Source: Euryarchaeota archaeon UBA125 (GTDB lineage: Archaea; Thermoplasmatota; Poseidoniia; Poseidoniales; Thalassarchaeaceae). From it: a stretch of 8,950 nucleotides of DNA. The stretch is from contig DAPV01000008.1 of the NCBI GenBank assembly GCA_002502625.1, positions 1 to 8,950 on the forward strand, given 5' to 3'. Positions within the stretch are counted from its first letter, which is position 1, and the number at the start of each line of letters is the position of its first letter. The notes beneath the pieces were generated by a model that saw nothing but the letters and a program-made list of their open reading frames with translations, had not been told where the DNA came from and made no database searches. This document shows, piece by piece, positions 1 to 6,746 of the stretch. The position numbers and the translations under genes are program-made.

Positions 1-698
1 CTGCAAGCGAAGTTCGTGATAAATTATCTCGTAGTCTTCGATTATATGTCGGAGCTGATGATGATGTCAAACCTAAGGAATTGACAATTGTTCCTGGAGT
101 AAAGAAGAAGGAAGAAATGGCAGATCTTACTTCAAATCCTCCAACTTATACCGATCTTCTTGCTCTAGAAGATAAGGTGAAGAAGGTCAAATTGAAGGGA
201 GTTAAGGATGTAATTCGTGCAAATATTCAGGGTCCTACTAAGGATACTGGTGAATACTATATCTCCACAATTGGAAGTAACTTGGCCAAAGTTAGTGAGT
301 TTAAGGGAGTAGATAGATCTAGAACTTATACTAACAATATTATGGAGATTCATAAGTATCTAGGTATCGAGGCGGCTCGTCAATCAATCATTAATGAGAT
401 GTTGATGACTTTGGAAGGTGCAGGATTAGATGTTGATGTCCGCCATTTGCTGACTGTATCTGATGTTATGACCTCTGAAGGAGAAGTTAGAGCAATTGGT
501 CGACATGGTGTTTCCGGAAACAAACATAGTATTCTTGCTAGGGCAGCTTTTGAGGTAACTGTTAACCATTTACTAAATGCTGGAATACGTGGTGAAACCG
601 ATTACTTAACTGGAGTTGCAGAGAATATTATTGTGGGACAACCAGTTGCTCTTGGAACTGGAAGTGTAGACTTATACTATGTTCCAAATGAGGAATAA
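1..698 (+). CDS. rpoA2: DNA-directed RNA polymerase subunit A'' (C-terminal part, 5' end outside window)
   Basis: The frame is open from the first base, so the window holds only the last 231 residues; the TTG near position 81 is internal, not a start. The product is the C-terminal part of the largest RNA polymerase subunit, which in archaea is usually a separate protein, A''. The diagnostic stretch is encoded at about 480-680: GEVRAIGRHGVSG, then LARAAFEVTVNHLL, GVAENIIVGQPVALGTG and VDLYY. This is the conserved RPB1 domain 5 tail that helps form the jaw/cleft and the trigger-loop side of the polymerase. It is followed by rpl30e, as in the conserved archaeal rpoB-rpoA1-rpoA2-rpl30e order. Whether A'' is split from A' in this organism cannot be seen here. 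No intein or frameshift is visible. Confidence 0.96.
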   Translation, partial: ASEVRDKLSRSLRLYVGADDDVKPKELTIVPGVKKKEEMADLTSNPPTYTDLLALEDKVKKVKLKGVKDVIRANIQGPTKDTGEYYISTIGSNLAKVSEFKGVDRSRTYTNNIMEIHKYLGIEAARQSIINEMLMTLEGAGLDVDVRHLLTVSDVMTSEGEVRAIGRHGVSGNKHSILARAAFEVTVNHLLNAGIRGETDYLTGVAENIIVGQPVALGTGSVDLYYVPNEE

Positions 699-730
699 AT
701 GAAAACCATGAGACGCTATAAGCAGAGAAT

Positions 731-737
731 GGAGATG
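731..737 (+). promoter_or_regulatory. Shine-Dalgarno sequence of rpl30e
   Basis: GGAGATG lies 5 nt upstream of the ATG at 743. It supports that start and suggests that rpl30e is translated from an operon message shared with rpoA2, 44 nt upstream. Confidence 0.6.
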
Positions 738-742
738 TAAAA

Positions 743-1042
743 ATGGATTTACCAAAACAATTGAAGAACGCGATTTCGAGTGGTACTTTACTATTCGGAC
801 AAAATCAGACTGTTTCTAACTGCGTATCAGGCAAAGCTAGGATGGTGATTTTAGCAGCAAATTGTCCACTTGATTTTGTTTCTGATCTCAAATCAAGGCA
901 TCCTGATGTACCTCTTCATCAAGTTGAGATGGTCAATAGAGAGTTAGGTGCAGCATGTGCAAAACCATTTCCAGTTAGTTCGATTTGTGTGGTTGATGCT
1001 GGAGATTCGGATTTGCTCACTCTCACTCCTAATGTGGAATGA
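743..1042 (+). CDS. rpl30e: Large ribosomal subunit protein L30e
   Basis: This 99-aa protein is the archaeal/eukaryotic L30e (eL30), a small RNA-binding alpha/beta protein of the L7Ae/L30e fold in the 50S subunit. Recognisable parts are the N-terminal helix (KQLKNAISSGTLLFG), the strand plus RNA-contact region (GKARMVILAANCP) and the family signature LGAACAKPFPVSSICVVDAGDSDLL near residues 66-92. Length matches the family's usual 95-105 residues. It follows rpoA2 by 44 nt, the standard archaeal neighbour, and has an SD sequence 5 nt before its ATG. Co-transcription with rpoA2 is very likely. The gene normally found next, nusA, is not present. Confidence 0.95.
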   Translation: MDLPKQLKNAISSGTLLFGQNQTVSNCVSGKARMVILAANCPLDFVSDLKSRHPDVPLHQVEMVNRELGAACAKPFPVSSICVVDAGDSDLLTLTPNVE

Positions 1043-1093
1043 TTTGGTTCTTGACACCAATGATTGAAGTCCCTACTTGTCTCTCAAAGTACA

Positions 1094-2068
1094 ATGGATG
1101 ATCTAATTGTAGGTCTCTTGAGGCATCGAGGAGCGGTACTCGAATCCAATCCATTAGCAATAGGAACTCCATCTATTCGTCCTTTAGGTCGGATATCTGA
1201 ACCCCCTATTGGTCTAAATAACGGCCCTGCTAGATTGCATACAACTGTTTGGCATATTCCTGATGGTTGGACAATCTTAGATCGTGTTGAGTTAGAACGT
1301 TGGATAGTTGACACATTACCAGGTCATCACTGGATCTTATCCGAACGTCCTTTGGCTCCCAATCTAAGAGTACCGGAAAAACGCGGTGTTGTTTTTGAGA
1401 TATGGAGTCCTGATCAACTTTCTAATTGGTTGGGTGAAGCAATATTATCTGGTGAAATATTTGCTCGAGTATCTAGTTTTGATGGAAATGAAGGAAGTGT
1501 CGAATCAAGTGAAATTGAAGAGATTCGTTTAGAGTCTGCTTGGTTTGAATCAATTAAACATGAATTATGTACAATGGCTCCAGTAATAGATCTTGAGACT
1601 TGGATTGAGAGAAACCCTATCGGAAATGATATTCGACCTACAGCTGTACTGGTTGAAGCAAGGATTTGGAGTGTTTTAGGTATTCTTCGAGGTCCTGAAT
1701 CAAATACAGAAAGAGCATGGTGGGGTGTCTTAGAATCTCCTCTTTTTGGTGGATTTGACGTTCTAGAAGATCCTGTGTTTCTAGGGCATAGGCCTGATTT
1801 ACGTATAATTCCACCTTTGACTTGGATGGAAGAAAATATTGTTTTAGAAAATATTTCACGAGTAACAGAGACGAGGAAAACATATTCTCCGAATTCTAAT
1901 TCATCGGTTAGAATTCATGGCACTTGGTCACTTGATCCATCATCCACAGAGATTGATTTTGTTTCTGTATTAGTTCCTGCATGGATAATAGAAATACCTG
2001 GTTCTTCAAATAGTATTTTGAATGCAGTAAGTGGAACTCTTCATCCATATACTGGAGTAACTAAGTAA
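1094..2068 (+). CDS. Uncharacterised soluble protein, Trp-rich, downstream of rpl30e
   Basis: I do not recognise this family. The ATG at 1094 gives 324 residues; an in-frame TTG at 1064 would add 10. Neither has a clear SD sequence. There is no signal peptide, membrane segment, cysteine cluster or nucleotide-binding motif. It is rich in Trp, Pro and Ile. Conserved-looking blocks are TVWHIPDGWTILDRVELERW (residues 51-70), VVFEIWSPDQLSNWLGEAILSG (99-120), an Ile/Trp-rich middle with AWWGVLESPLFGGF (208-221) and a hydrophobic C-terminal block, VSVLVPAWIIEIPG (290-303). These suggest a folded alpha/beta protein of two or three domains rather than a disordered one. It sits where archaeal nusA usually lies but has no KH-domain GxxG loops. 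Only 51 nt separate it from rpl30e, so it is probably in the same operon. It overlaps convergent purP by 8 nt at the 3' end. Confidence 0.75.
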   Translation: MDDLIVGLLRHRGAVLESNPLAIGTPSIRPLGRISEPPIGLNNGPARLHTTVWHIPDGWTILDRVELERWIVDTLPGHHWILSERPLAPNLRVPEKRGVVFEIWSPDQLSNWLGEAILSGEIFARVSSFDGNEGSVESSEIEEIRLESAWFESIKHELCTMAPVIDLETWIERNPIGNDIRPTAVLVEARIWSVLGILRGPESNTERAWWGVLESPLFGGFDVLEDPVFLGHRPDLRIIPPLTWMEENIVLENISRVTETRKTYSPNSNSSVRIHGTWSLDPSSTEIDFVSVLVPAWIIEIPGSSNSILNAVSGTLHPYTGVTK

Positions 2069-3218
2069 GGACTTCTAACAGTCTATCTTGTTCAGCAGCT
2101 CTTCGGATTTCCAATGCAATTCTTCTTCCAGTACTCATTGGTCTCCTCCACAAGGAGTTACCATAAGGGTGACCTACGTTAACATGAACATTTGTGCCTC
2201 CTCCAATTCTAGGTGCAACATCATAGATGTGGAAATTCATGTCTTTATCGATACAAGTTTGAAGACAAAATGGCCCGATCACTCCTGGGTCATAGTGTTC
2301 TTTACTTGCTTTTACGAATTTTTCACCAATTTCAAAGGCTCGTTCAAGAATACTTTCTCGAATAGTTGCTGTATTATGACCTACAACAGTCATTTCTGGA
2401 ATTTGTTGGTGTGCAGGCATTGTCATTTGTTGAGGTGCAGGTAATCGAACATGACCATCTAAACTACTTTCAAATCTCCAATCTACTCCAAGAAGTTCTA
2501 GCTTTGGCATCTCCTCTTCCAGAGGGCTGTAAAAGAAGTTAAGATTGAAAACCGGCCCGATAACATACCTTTCAATTCTCGCAGTTTCAAGACTTGTTTG
2601 ATCAATTACTCCTTGAGAAAGCAGTTCAGTTGATTTTTGTAAATATTCTTCGTATGATGCACATGTGAAAAATCCTCTTTCAAGTTTCTTTTCAGCATGA
2701 TGTAGTTTCACGATAGCTAGACAGTCAATGTTTTGTGGGTCGTGAATAGGTTCTGGAGCAGGAAGTCCTGCTTTATCAAGAAGCCAATAATAGTCAAATT
2801 CTTCTGTACGTTCTTCCATCCTAAGCATCGATCTTGATCCAAACATTGGAACGTTGAAATCGTTCTCTATGGCGTCAATATTGCAGTATGAAGTAAAGGC
2901 TCGATTAGGGATAAATATCATGTTTCTATCTCTCATTCCTGATTGAAATTGAGGCTCTAGAATGCCATCAAATCGATCAAGGGTAACTGCTTTGTCTACC
3001 ATCCCGCGTTTAACACGTCCAGAAGAAGATCGTTGAGTACGAAAATATTCAGAATACAATTTCTCTCTACCTGATTGGCAATATGCAACTGTAGGGAATC
3101 CCTCTTCAATTGCTCCATCACATATGTCTAAAGCACTATGGCTAGCAGTCATACCAATTCTAAGTTTTAATTGGTCATAATCTTCCAAGATTACACCAAT
3201 ATCCTGCTGAGTAATCAT
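2061..3218 (-). CDS. purP: FAICAR synthetase PurP (formate-dependent, ATP-grasp)
   Basis: PurP is 5-formaminoimidazole-4-carboxamide ribonucleotide synthetase. It makes FAICAR from AICAR, formate and ATP, the archaeal folate-independent route for purine step 9. The 385-aa length is close to the family's usual ~360. Matches include the N-terminal SHSALDICDGAIEEGF (26-41) and CQSGREKLY (47-55), then LDKAGLPAPEPI (147-158). The ATP-grasp core has IERYVIGPVFNLNFFYSP (215-232), GVDWRFESSLDG (244-255), GPFCLQ (315-320) and the metal/ATP-binding C-terminal motif YDVAPRIGGGTNVH (332-345). The start is supported by AGGTGA 4 nt upstream, overlapping the stop codon of the preceding coiled-coil gene (8-nt spacer), so the two are almost certainly co-transcribed. 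Its 3' end overlaps the convergent unknown gene by 8 nt. Confidence 0.95.
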   Translation of the reverse strand: MITQQDIGVILEDYDQLKLRIGMTASHSALDICDGAIEEGFPTVAYCQSGREKLYSEYFRTQRSSSGRVKRGMVDKAVTLDRFDGILEPQFQSGMRDRNMIFIPNRAFTSYCNIDAIENDFNVPMFGSRSMLRMEERTEEFDYYWLLDKAGLPAPEPIHDPQNIDCLAIVKLHHAEKKLERGFFTCASYEEYLQKSTELLSQGVIDQTSLETARIERYVIGPVFNLNFFYSPLEEEMPKLELLGVDWRFESSLDGHVRLPAPQQMTMPAHQQIPEMTVVGHNTATIRESILERAFEIGEKFVKASKEHYDPGVIGPFCLQTCIDKDMNFHIYDVAPRIGGGTNVHVNVGHPYGNSLWRRPMSTGRRIALEIRRAAEQDRLLEVLT

Positions 3219-3222
3219 GGTT

Positions 3223-3228
3223 TCACCT
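3223..3228 (-). promoter_or_regulatory. Shine-Dalgarno of purP overlapping upstream stop codon
   Basis: On the minus strand the sequence reads CTAGGTGAAACCATG. AGGTGA is a strong SD 4 nt before the purP ATG, and its first two bases are part of the TAG stop of the upstream coiled-coil gene. This placement implies translational coupling. Confidence 0.7.
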
Positions 3229-4069
3229 AGTTGTTTCTTTGGAAAGCCATTAGATCTTCTAGGCCAAGAGTTTCTCCAGACATCAATAGATCCATTAAGT
3301 CTCTAGCTTCAACACTTGATGAATCGTCTCCAGAACCAACATCGTCTGTAGATGAATTTAGAATTCCGTCAATTGATTGCATGCATCTCATTCCCACTAA
3401 AAATTTCTTGTGGTGTTTATCTGCAACTCGACGAAATTTTTCGACCTTACGATGTGCATCAGAATGTTCATCCTTTAATCGAGAAACTTCAGTTCTTATT
3501 TCATGCATTAAGTCATGAGCTGATTGTGCGATAACTGCAGCTGCATCTACATCTGAATGTGCTGAATCTTGTTCTGCTTCTGCAATCTTTAGCCTATCTC
3601 TAATTTCAGAAGGACCATCACTATCTGAATTTTTATGTTCTTCAGCTTCTTTTTTCAATCTTCTAAGTTCTTGGGCTCTTTCATTGAATTTTTTATCAGT
3701 GATTTGTCCTGTTTGATGTTTCAATTCTAATTCATACATTTCTTTCTTAACACTAGCTACTCCTCTAGTCTTACTTCGTTGTTCAATTCGATTACCGTCA
3801 ATATGTTCAAATAATTCATTTCGAATTGCTTGCATAGCTTTCGTTTTTTCTTCACGGATTACTTTCAAATCTCTGACTTTTTTGTTTTCTGCTTCTCTAA
3901 TTTCTTGTTGCCTATCCATTTCATCCATGAGTTTACGGACAGTGTCTTGAATTCCCTTTCGAGTTTCAACCCAACGTTTGACTTCATCATTTTGGCGATT
4001 ACGTTCTTCTCTAGAAGCATTAGTTTTCTTCTCAACCAACGACTTCCGGTCTCCGATAAGTGATTTCAT
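3227..4069 (-). CDS. Coiled-coil protein, COG1340/Bfr1-like
   Basis: This 280-aa protein is highly charged (Lys/Arg/Glu/Asp). Long coiled-coil segments cover roughly residues 15-90, 104-145 and 155-220, with no membrane segment or signal peptide. A segment around 110-141 (MYELELKHQT, then charged helix ending ELRRLKK) resembles the family pattern of archaeal COG1340 coiled-coil proteins (a short LE..xxT element followed by a Glu-rich helix). Family assignment is from memory of that pattern and is tentative. After an acidic/Ser linker (238-253), the C-terminus has a helical motif, LMSGETLGLEDLMAF (262-276), also seen in the coiled-coil protein at 5743-6735. GGTGAT lies 3-4 nt before the ATG. 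The gene is first in an operon with purP and divergent from the KaiC-like gene. Exact function is unknown; a cytoplasmic scaffold or RNA/ribosome-associated role is possible but inferred. Confidence 0.85.
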   Translation of the reverse strand: MKSLIGDRKSLVEKKTNASREERNRQNDEVKRWVETRKGIQDTVRKLMDEMDRQQEIREAENKKVRDLKVIREEKTKAMQAIRNELFEHIDGNRIEQRSKTRGVASVKKEMYELELKHQTGQITDKKFNERAQELRRLKKEAEEHKNSDSDGPSEIRDRLKIAEAEQDSAHSDVDAAAVIAQSAHDLMHEIRTEVSRLKDEHSDAHRKVEKFRRVADKHHKKFLVGMRCMQSIDGILNSSTDDVGSGDDSSSVEARDLMDLLMSGETLGLEDLMAFQRNN

Positions 4070-4071
4070 GT

Positions 4072-4078
4072 CATCACC
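4072..4078 (-). promoter_or_regulatory. Shine-Dalgarno of coiled-coil gene 3227-4069
   Basis: GGTGATG on the minus strand, just upstream of the ATG at 4069, matches the anti-SD-complementary string and supports this start and a leadered transcript. Confidence 0.55.
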
Positions 4079-4117
4079 AATGGGATTACGCCCAGCATTC
4101 TGGCGAGGCGCTTACGG

Positions 4118-4126
4118 GATATAAGC
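4118..4126 (-). promoter_or_regulatory. Candidate TATA box for the coiled-coil/purP operon
   Basis: The minus strand reads GCTTATATC. A start site about 26 nt downstream would fall near 4095, leaving a ~26-nt leader that contains the SD sequence. The element is near-symmetric (GATATAAG on the plus strand), so it might also serve the divergent KaiC-like gene with a start near 4147. Positions are inferred from spacing only. Confidence 0.45.
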
Positions 4127-4211
4127 AAGACCCCTGTTAACCAACAAATACTCTTGTGAAATGCGGTAAGGATTATCTCTAACATGTTCCACGTTGCAAT
4201 CGGTTGGAGTC

Positions 4212-4895
4212 ATGTTTCTTACAGGTATAGCAGGAATGAATCGAGTCTTAGATAGAGATGTAGAGTCACCGTATCTTACTCTGGTAACCGGTCCTCCCGG
4301 TTCGATGAAGTCCAGTTTTTGCATGACCATGATCTCTAATCATTTAGCAAATCAGGGAGGATTTGGATTATATTGTACTGTAGAGGAAACAGTTGCAAGT
4401 TTACAAAAGAGTACTCGTTCGTTAGGAATTAGATTGCCTAGAAGTCTACAAATCACAGACTTTACTGAACTTCGTAAAGATAATCAAAATATGGATTACC
4501 TGAAATTTACTCGCAAAATGATTGAGCATTTCAAGCAAAAAGAGGGAGATAATTTCCGTGTTTTTGTTCTTGATTCTCTTGGTGCTATTTACAGTTTGAC
4601 GACTGTAGATGAGGAAATGAGGAAAAGAATGTTCGATTTCTTCGATTTTCTTCGTTTACAAGGATTGTATACATTCATTATCACTGAAAGATATTCAGGG
4701 CAAAATGCGGAATTAGAAGGAAACGAAGGATTCCTGGCTGATGCAATTTTAAAAATGGGTGTTGATTTAAGGAATGGTCAGATAGTTAGAACACTCCAAG
4801 TGGAGAAAATGAGACATATTCGCCATAGCATGGAAAAGCAAGCAGTTCAAGTCGGACAAACTGGACTAGAGATTATTGGTCCTCTGTTTGATTAA
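4212..4895 (+). CDS. Single-domain KaiC/RAD55-like RecA-superfamily ATPase
   Basis: From the ATG at 4212 the product has 227 residues, one KaiC domain. A TTG at 4194 would add six residues. The ATG is preceded at 2 nt by GGAG, a tight spacing, so the start is uncertain. Seen in order are the domain opening TGIAGMNRVL, the P-loop GPPGSMKSS (residues 27-35), the KaiC-type catalytic Glu pair in YCTVEET, Walker B VFVLDSLGAIY, and the C-terminal strand block LQVEKMRHIRHSMEKQAV, which is typical of KaiC domains (VxKMRGxxH). The P-loop has Met where GxxxxGK[ST] has Gly before the Lys. Archaeal proteins of this type are usually unassigned ATPases, some linked to signalling or motility; a specific role is not shown here. 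It is divergent from the coiled-coil/purP operon and convergent with the roadblock gene, with a 23-nt overlap. Confidence 0.9.
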   Translation: MFLTGIAGMNRVLDRDVESPYLTLVTGPPGSMKSSFCMTMISNHLANQGGFGLYCTVEETVASLQKSTRSLGIRLPRSLQITDFTELRKDNQNMDYLKFTRKMIEHFKQKEGDNFRVFVLDSLGAIYSLTTVDEEMRKRMFDFFDFLRLQGLYTFIITERYSGQNAELEGNEGFLADAILKMGVDLRNGQIVRTLQVEKMRHIRHSMEKQAVQVGQTGLEIIGPLFD

Positions 4896-5241
4896 TCCCT
4901 GAAGCAATTATTGAAGCAATTCTTTCTGCTACTTCAGTAGTAGTATTTCTTACAGTTCCATGTCCTTGAATATCTCTTCCACACGTAATCAAAACATGAT
5001 ATTCTCCGACTCGGACTAATATTAGTATTCCTTCTTTACCAACTAAACTCATTCTAGTCAATTTTCCTCCCATCAGATGTTCTTCTGCTCTAGACATTGT
5101 TTGTTCTGCTAACGCTGCTGCTGCCTCAGGAGTTGATAGAACTCCAGGTCTAATCCTAATTGGTGTGCCATCGTCTCCAACTAAACATGTCCAAGATATT
5201 TCTGGTCTTGATGCCAGATCGTCCATTAACCGGTCTAGCAC
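4873..5241 (-). CDS. Roadblock/LC7-domain protein
   Basis: This 122-aa protein consists of a single roadblock/LC7 domain, a dimerising fold that in prokaryotes usually regulates small Ras-like (MglA-type) GTPases. The expected order is visible: an N-terminal helix (LDRLMDDLASRPE), strand SWTCLVGDDGTPI (16-28), a long Ala-rich helix (38-57), strands LTRMSLVGKEGILILVRVGE (61-80) and YHVLITCG (81-88), and a C-terminal helix (about 99-113). The GTG start at 5241 keeps the whole first helix; an ATG at 5226 would remove five residues. The ATG at 5243 is out of frame and stops after two codons. No GTPase gene lies in the window. It follows the GNAT gene by 52 AT-rich nt containing a TATA-like box, so it may be transcribed separately. 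Its last codons overlap the convergent KaiC-like gene. Confidence 0.88.
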   Translation of the reverse strand: MLDRLMDDLASRPEISWTCLVGDDGTPIRIRPGVLSTPEAAAALAEQTMSRAEEHLMGGKLTRMSLVGKEGILILVRVGEYHVLITCGRDIQGHGTVRNTTTEVAERIASIIASGINQTEDQ

Positions 5242-5276
5242 ATTATTTACTCTAAGTGATTATACTAAAAATGATG

Positions 5277-5284
5277 CATATAAA
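5277..5284 (-). promoter_or_regulatory. Candidate TATA box for the roadblock gene
   Basis: TTTATATG on the minus strand is close to the archaeal TTTAWATA consensus and lies in a very AT-rich spacer. A start about 25 nt downstream would be near 5255, giving a short leader before the GTG at 5241. A second weaker candidate, TAGTATAATC, lies at 5258-5267. Confidence 0.5.
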
Positions 5285-5293
5285 TTATATTTT

Positions 5294-5743
5294 TTATAAT
5301 TCAATTTCCATTAAAATTCCTTTTTCATTTTGATAATATTCTTCAATCCAACCTTTGGGTTTTAGGCCTTTTTTTCTATAAAATTTTATGGCTCTTTCAT
5401 TTGATTCTCTTACTTCAAGAGTAACCTTATTCATGTCTTGTTGAATTATTTCTTTGATGAAAATTTCCCAACATTCGCTACCTAGATTTTTCTCTTGAAA
5501 TTCGGGATGAATTCCAAATCCTAACACTCTTGCAGTACGTGGATTAATTTTCATCCAAAGAAGTGACCCTAAGATTCTGTCATTTTCTTCTAGTAATATA
5601 ATCCCATTTTTTGCTAAAGGGAGAATAGATATTCTTTCTCCTACTAGCTGTTCTCCTGTTGTCATTCTAAGAATTGATGCTATTTCCTTTGAAAGTGCTA
5701 TTGATACTGGAGGTGTTTTGAAAATCCATTTTGGATTATTCAT
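5294..5743 (-). CDS. GNAT-family N-acetyltransferase
   Basis: This 149-aa protein has a GNAT fold and would transfer an acetyl group from acetyl-CoA to an amine. Motif A is VLGFGIHPEFQEKNLGSE (73-90), in which Q83-x-x-N-L-G88 stands in for the usual R/QxxGxG, so the first Gly is Asn. Motif B is LEVRESNERAIKFYRKKGLKPKG (109-131), with the classical NxxAxxFYxxxG. The motif B pattern resembles RimI-like enzymes, but the substrate cannot be told from sequence. The ATG at 5743 is preferred because TGA of the upstream coiled-coil gene and ATG overlap as TGATG, a coupling arrangement; a TTG one codon upstream is possible. Its neighbour's Lys-rich tail could in principle be a substrate, but that is speculation. 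Confidence 0.88.
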   Translation of the reverse strand: MNNPKWIFKTPPVSIALSKEIASILRMTTGEQLVGERISILPLAKNGIILLEENDRILGSLLWMKINPRTARVLGFGIHPEFQEKNLGSECWEIFIKEIIQQDMNKVTLEVRESNERAIKFYRKKGLKPKGWIEEYYQNEKGILMEIEL

Positions 5744-6735
5744 CAATCATTCCCGTCCTCTTTGTGAGTCCTTTTAGTTGAGCGAGGTTTACCTCTTCTA
5801 GCATTAGATCTCCTATTCCTAGATTTTTTATTCCGTTTCTTTTTGCCATTTCTATCAATTTCTTGATTACTATCTGTAATTTTACCTATCTCTCCAGTCG
5901 AAATAAGTGCAGAAAGATCATCTAAACTAAGTGTTCCCCCGGTTTCTGCCTTTTCACGAATTACTTCCGATTTGATTTTTAGAGATTCTTTTTCTGCTTC
6001 TTTTCCTCTAATTCTTAAATATGCTTCTAATCGTTGAATTTCTTTATACAATGTTCTTTTTTCTTTTATCCAATTTTGACACCAATCGTCGATTTCACTA
6101 ATTTTTTTCGATGAGGAATCCACACTTTCCCACCCAATATTTTTCTCAGGATATTTTTCCTGAATTTTTGAAAATTCGTTGTCATCTATATCTTCCAAAT
6201 CAAACTTTTTTATTGCTTTCATCGTGTTCTTAATTTCTTTATACGCATCTAACAAAATTTGTTGTTGTTCATCAGATTTTAATGCGATTTCATACATTGC
6301 TTGATATTCAAAATAACTCTCAAAAAGATTGATTTCTTCCTTCAAAGTTGGAATTTCTTGTATTCTATTACTAATTGTCCATAGCGGTTTATGTCTCTGT
6401 TTTAATGATTCAATAATATCCTTAGGCGAAGGGGGGACTCTTTTGTCAAAATCTGCCCTCAATTTCTTTGCATTATCTCTATTATTCTGAGCTTTTTTTA
6501 ATCTTGAAACTAATTCAGAAATTTCTGGGTTTCTCGGTCCCATTAATATTCCTCTTACTTTCTTTACGAATTCCACTAGTGTCTTACGTTCATGTTGAAA
6601 TTGTTCATGTTCATCTTCTTTTATTGATAATTTTTCTTTAATTTGAGTTCGAGTAGAATTTATTTCTTCTGTAGGTAACACAACTAGATCATCGAAAAGA
6701 AATTCCCTCCTTGCTTTTCGATTTTTCTTTTTCAT
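5743..6735 (-). CDS. Coiled-coil protein with basic C-terminal tail
   Basis: This 330-aa cytoplasmic protein has no signal peptide or membrane segment. It has a basic start (MKKKNRKARR), helical coiled-coil stretches at about 24-115, 120-180 and 208-262, then the motif GGTLSLDDLSALISTGEIG (267-284). It ends in a Lys/Arg/Asn-rich tail (about 296-325) with clusters such as KKKRNKKSRNRRSNARRGK. The motif closely matches the C-terminus of the coiled-coil protein at 3227-4069 (GETLGLEDLMAF). The tail looks disordered and suited to nucleic-acid or ribosome binding, by composition only. The start has GAGGTGA 4 nt upstream, overlapping the TGA of the preceding small coiled-coil gene; its own TGA overlaps the GNAT ATG. 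Function unknown; a relative of COG1340-type proteins is the best guess. The gene is visibly more AT-rich than rpoA2-rpl30e. Confidence 0.82.
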   Translation of the reverse strand: MKKKNRKARREFLFDDLVVLPTEEINSTRTQIKEKLSIKEDEHEQFQHERKTLVEFVKKVRGILMGPRNPEISELVSRLKKAQNNRDNAKKLRADFDKRVPPSPKDIIESLKQRHKPLWTISNRIQEIPTLKEEINLFESYFEYQAMYEIALKSDEQQQILLDAYKEIKNTMKAIKKFDLEDIDDNEFSKIQEKYPEKNIGWESVDSSSKKISEIDDWCQNWIKEKRTLYKEIQRLEAYLRIRGKEAEKESLKIKSEVIREKAETGGTLSLDDLSALISTGEIGKITDSNQEIDRNGKKKRNKKSRNRRSNARRGKPRSTKRTHKEDGND

Positions 6736-6739
6736 TTAC

Positions 6740-6746
6740 TCACCTC
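6740..6746 (-). promoter_or_regulatory. Shine-Dalgarno of the 330-aa coiled-coil gene, overlapping upstream stop
   Basis: The minus strand reads TTTGAGGTGAGTAAATG. GAGGTGA is a near-perfect SD with a 4-nt spacer, and its first bases (GA) belong to the TGA stop of the upstream gene. This is the same stop/SD fusion as at purP. Confidence 0.7.

Noticed and set aside
81..83. TTG as start of a short RNA polymerase-like ORF
   Set aside because: The frame is open to the first base and the upstream residues continue the polymerase sequence, so the gene is simply cut by the window edge.
1094..2068. NusA identity for the gene after rpl30e
   Set aside because: Position fits, but no KH GxxG loops are seen and the length (324 aa) is well above archaeal NusA (about 140-170 aa).
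2088..2444. 118-codon plus-strand frame inside purP
   Set aside because: It is fully antisense to the conserved PurP C-terminus and its translation is Cys/Ser/Phe-rich low-complexity, typical of a shadow frame.
4081..4150. Possible tRNA or small structured RNA in the GC-richer spacer between divergent genes
   Set aside because: There is no TPsiC-like GTTCRA motif and no cloverleaf; only one short hairpin is visible, so it is noted only as a possible 5' element.
4112..4330. 72-codon minus-strand frame in the KaiC-like gene's 5' region
   Set aside because: It lies antisense to the P-loop coding region and over the promoter, the protein resembles no family, and the KaiC domain on the other strand is unambiguous.
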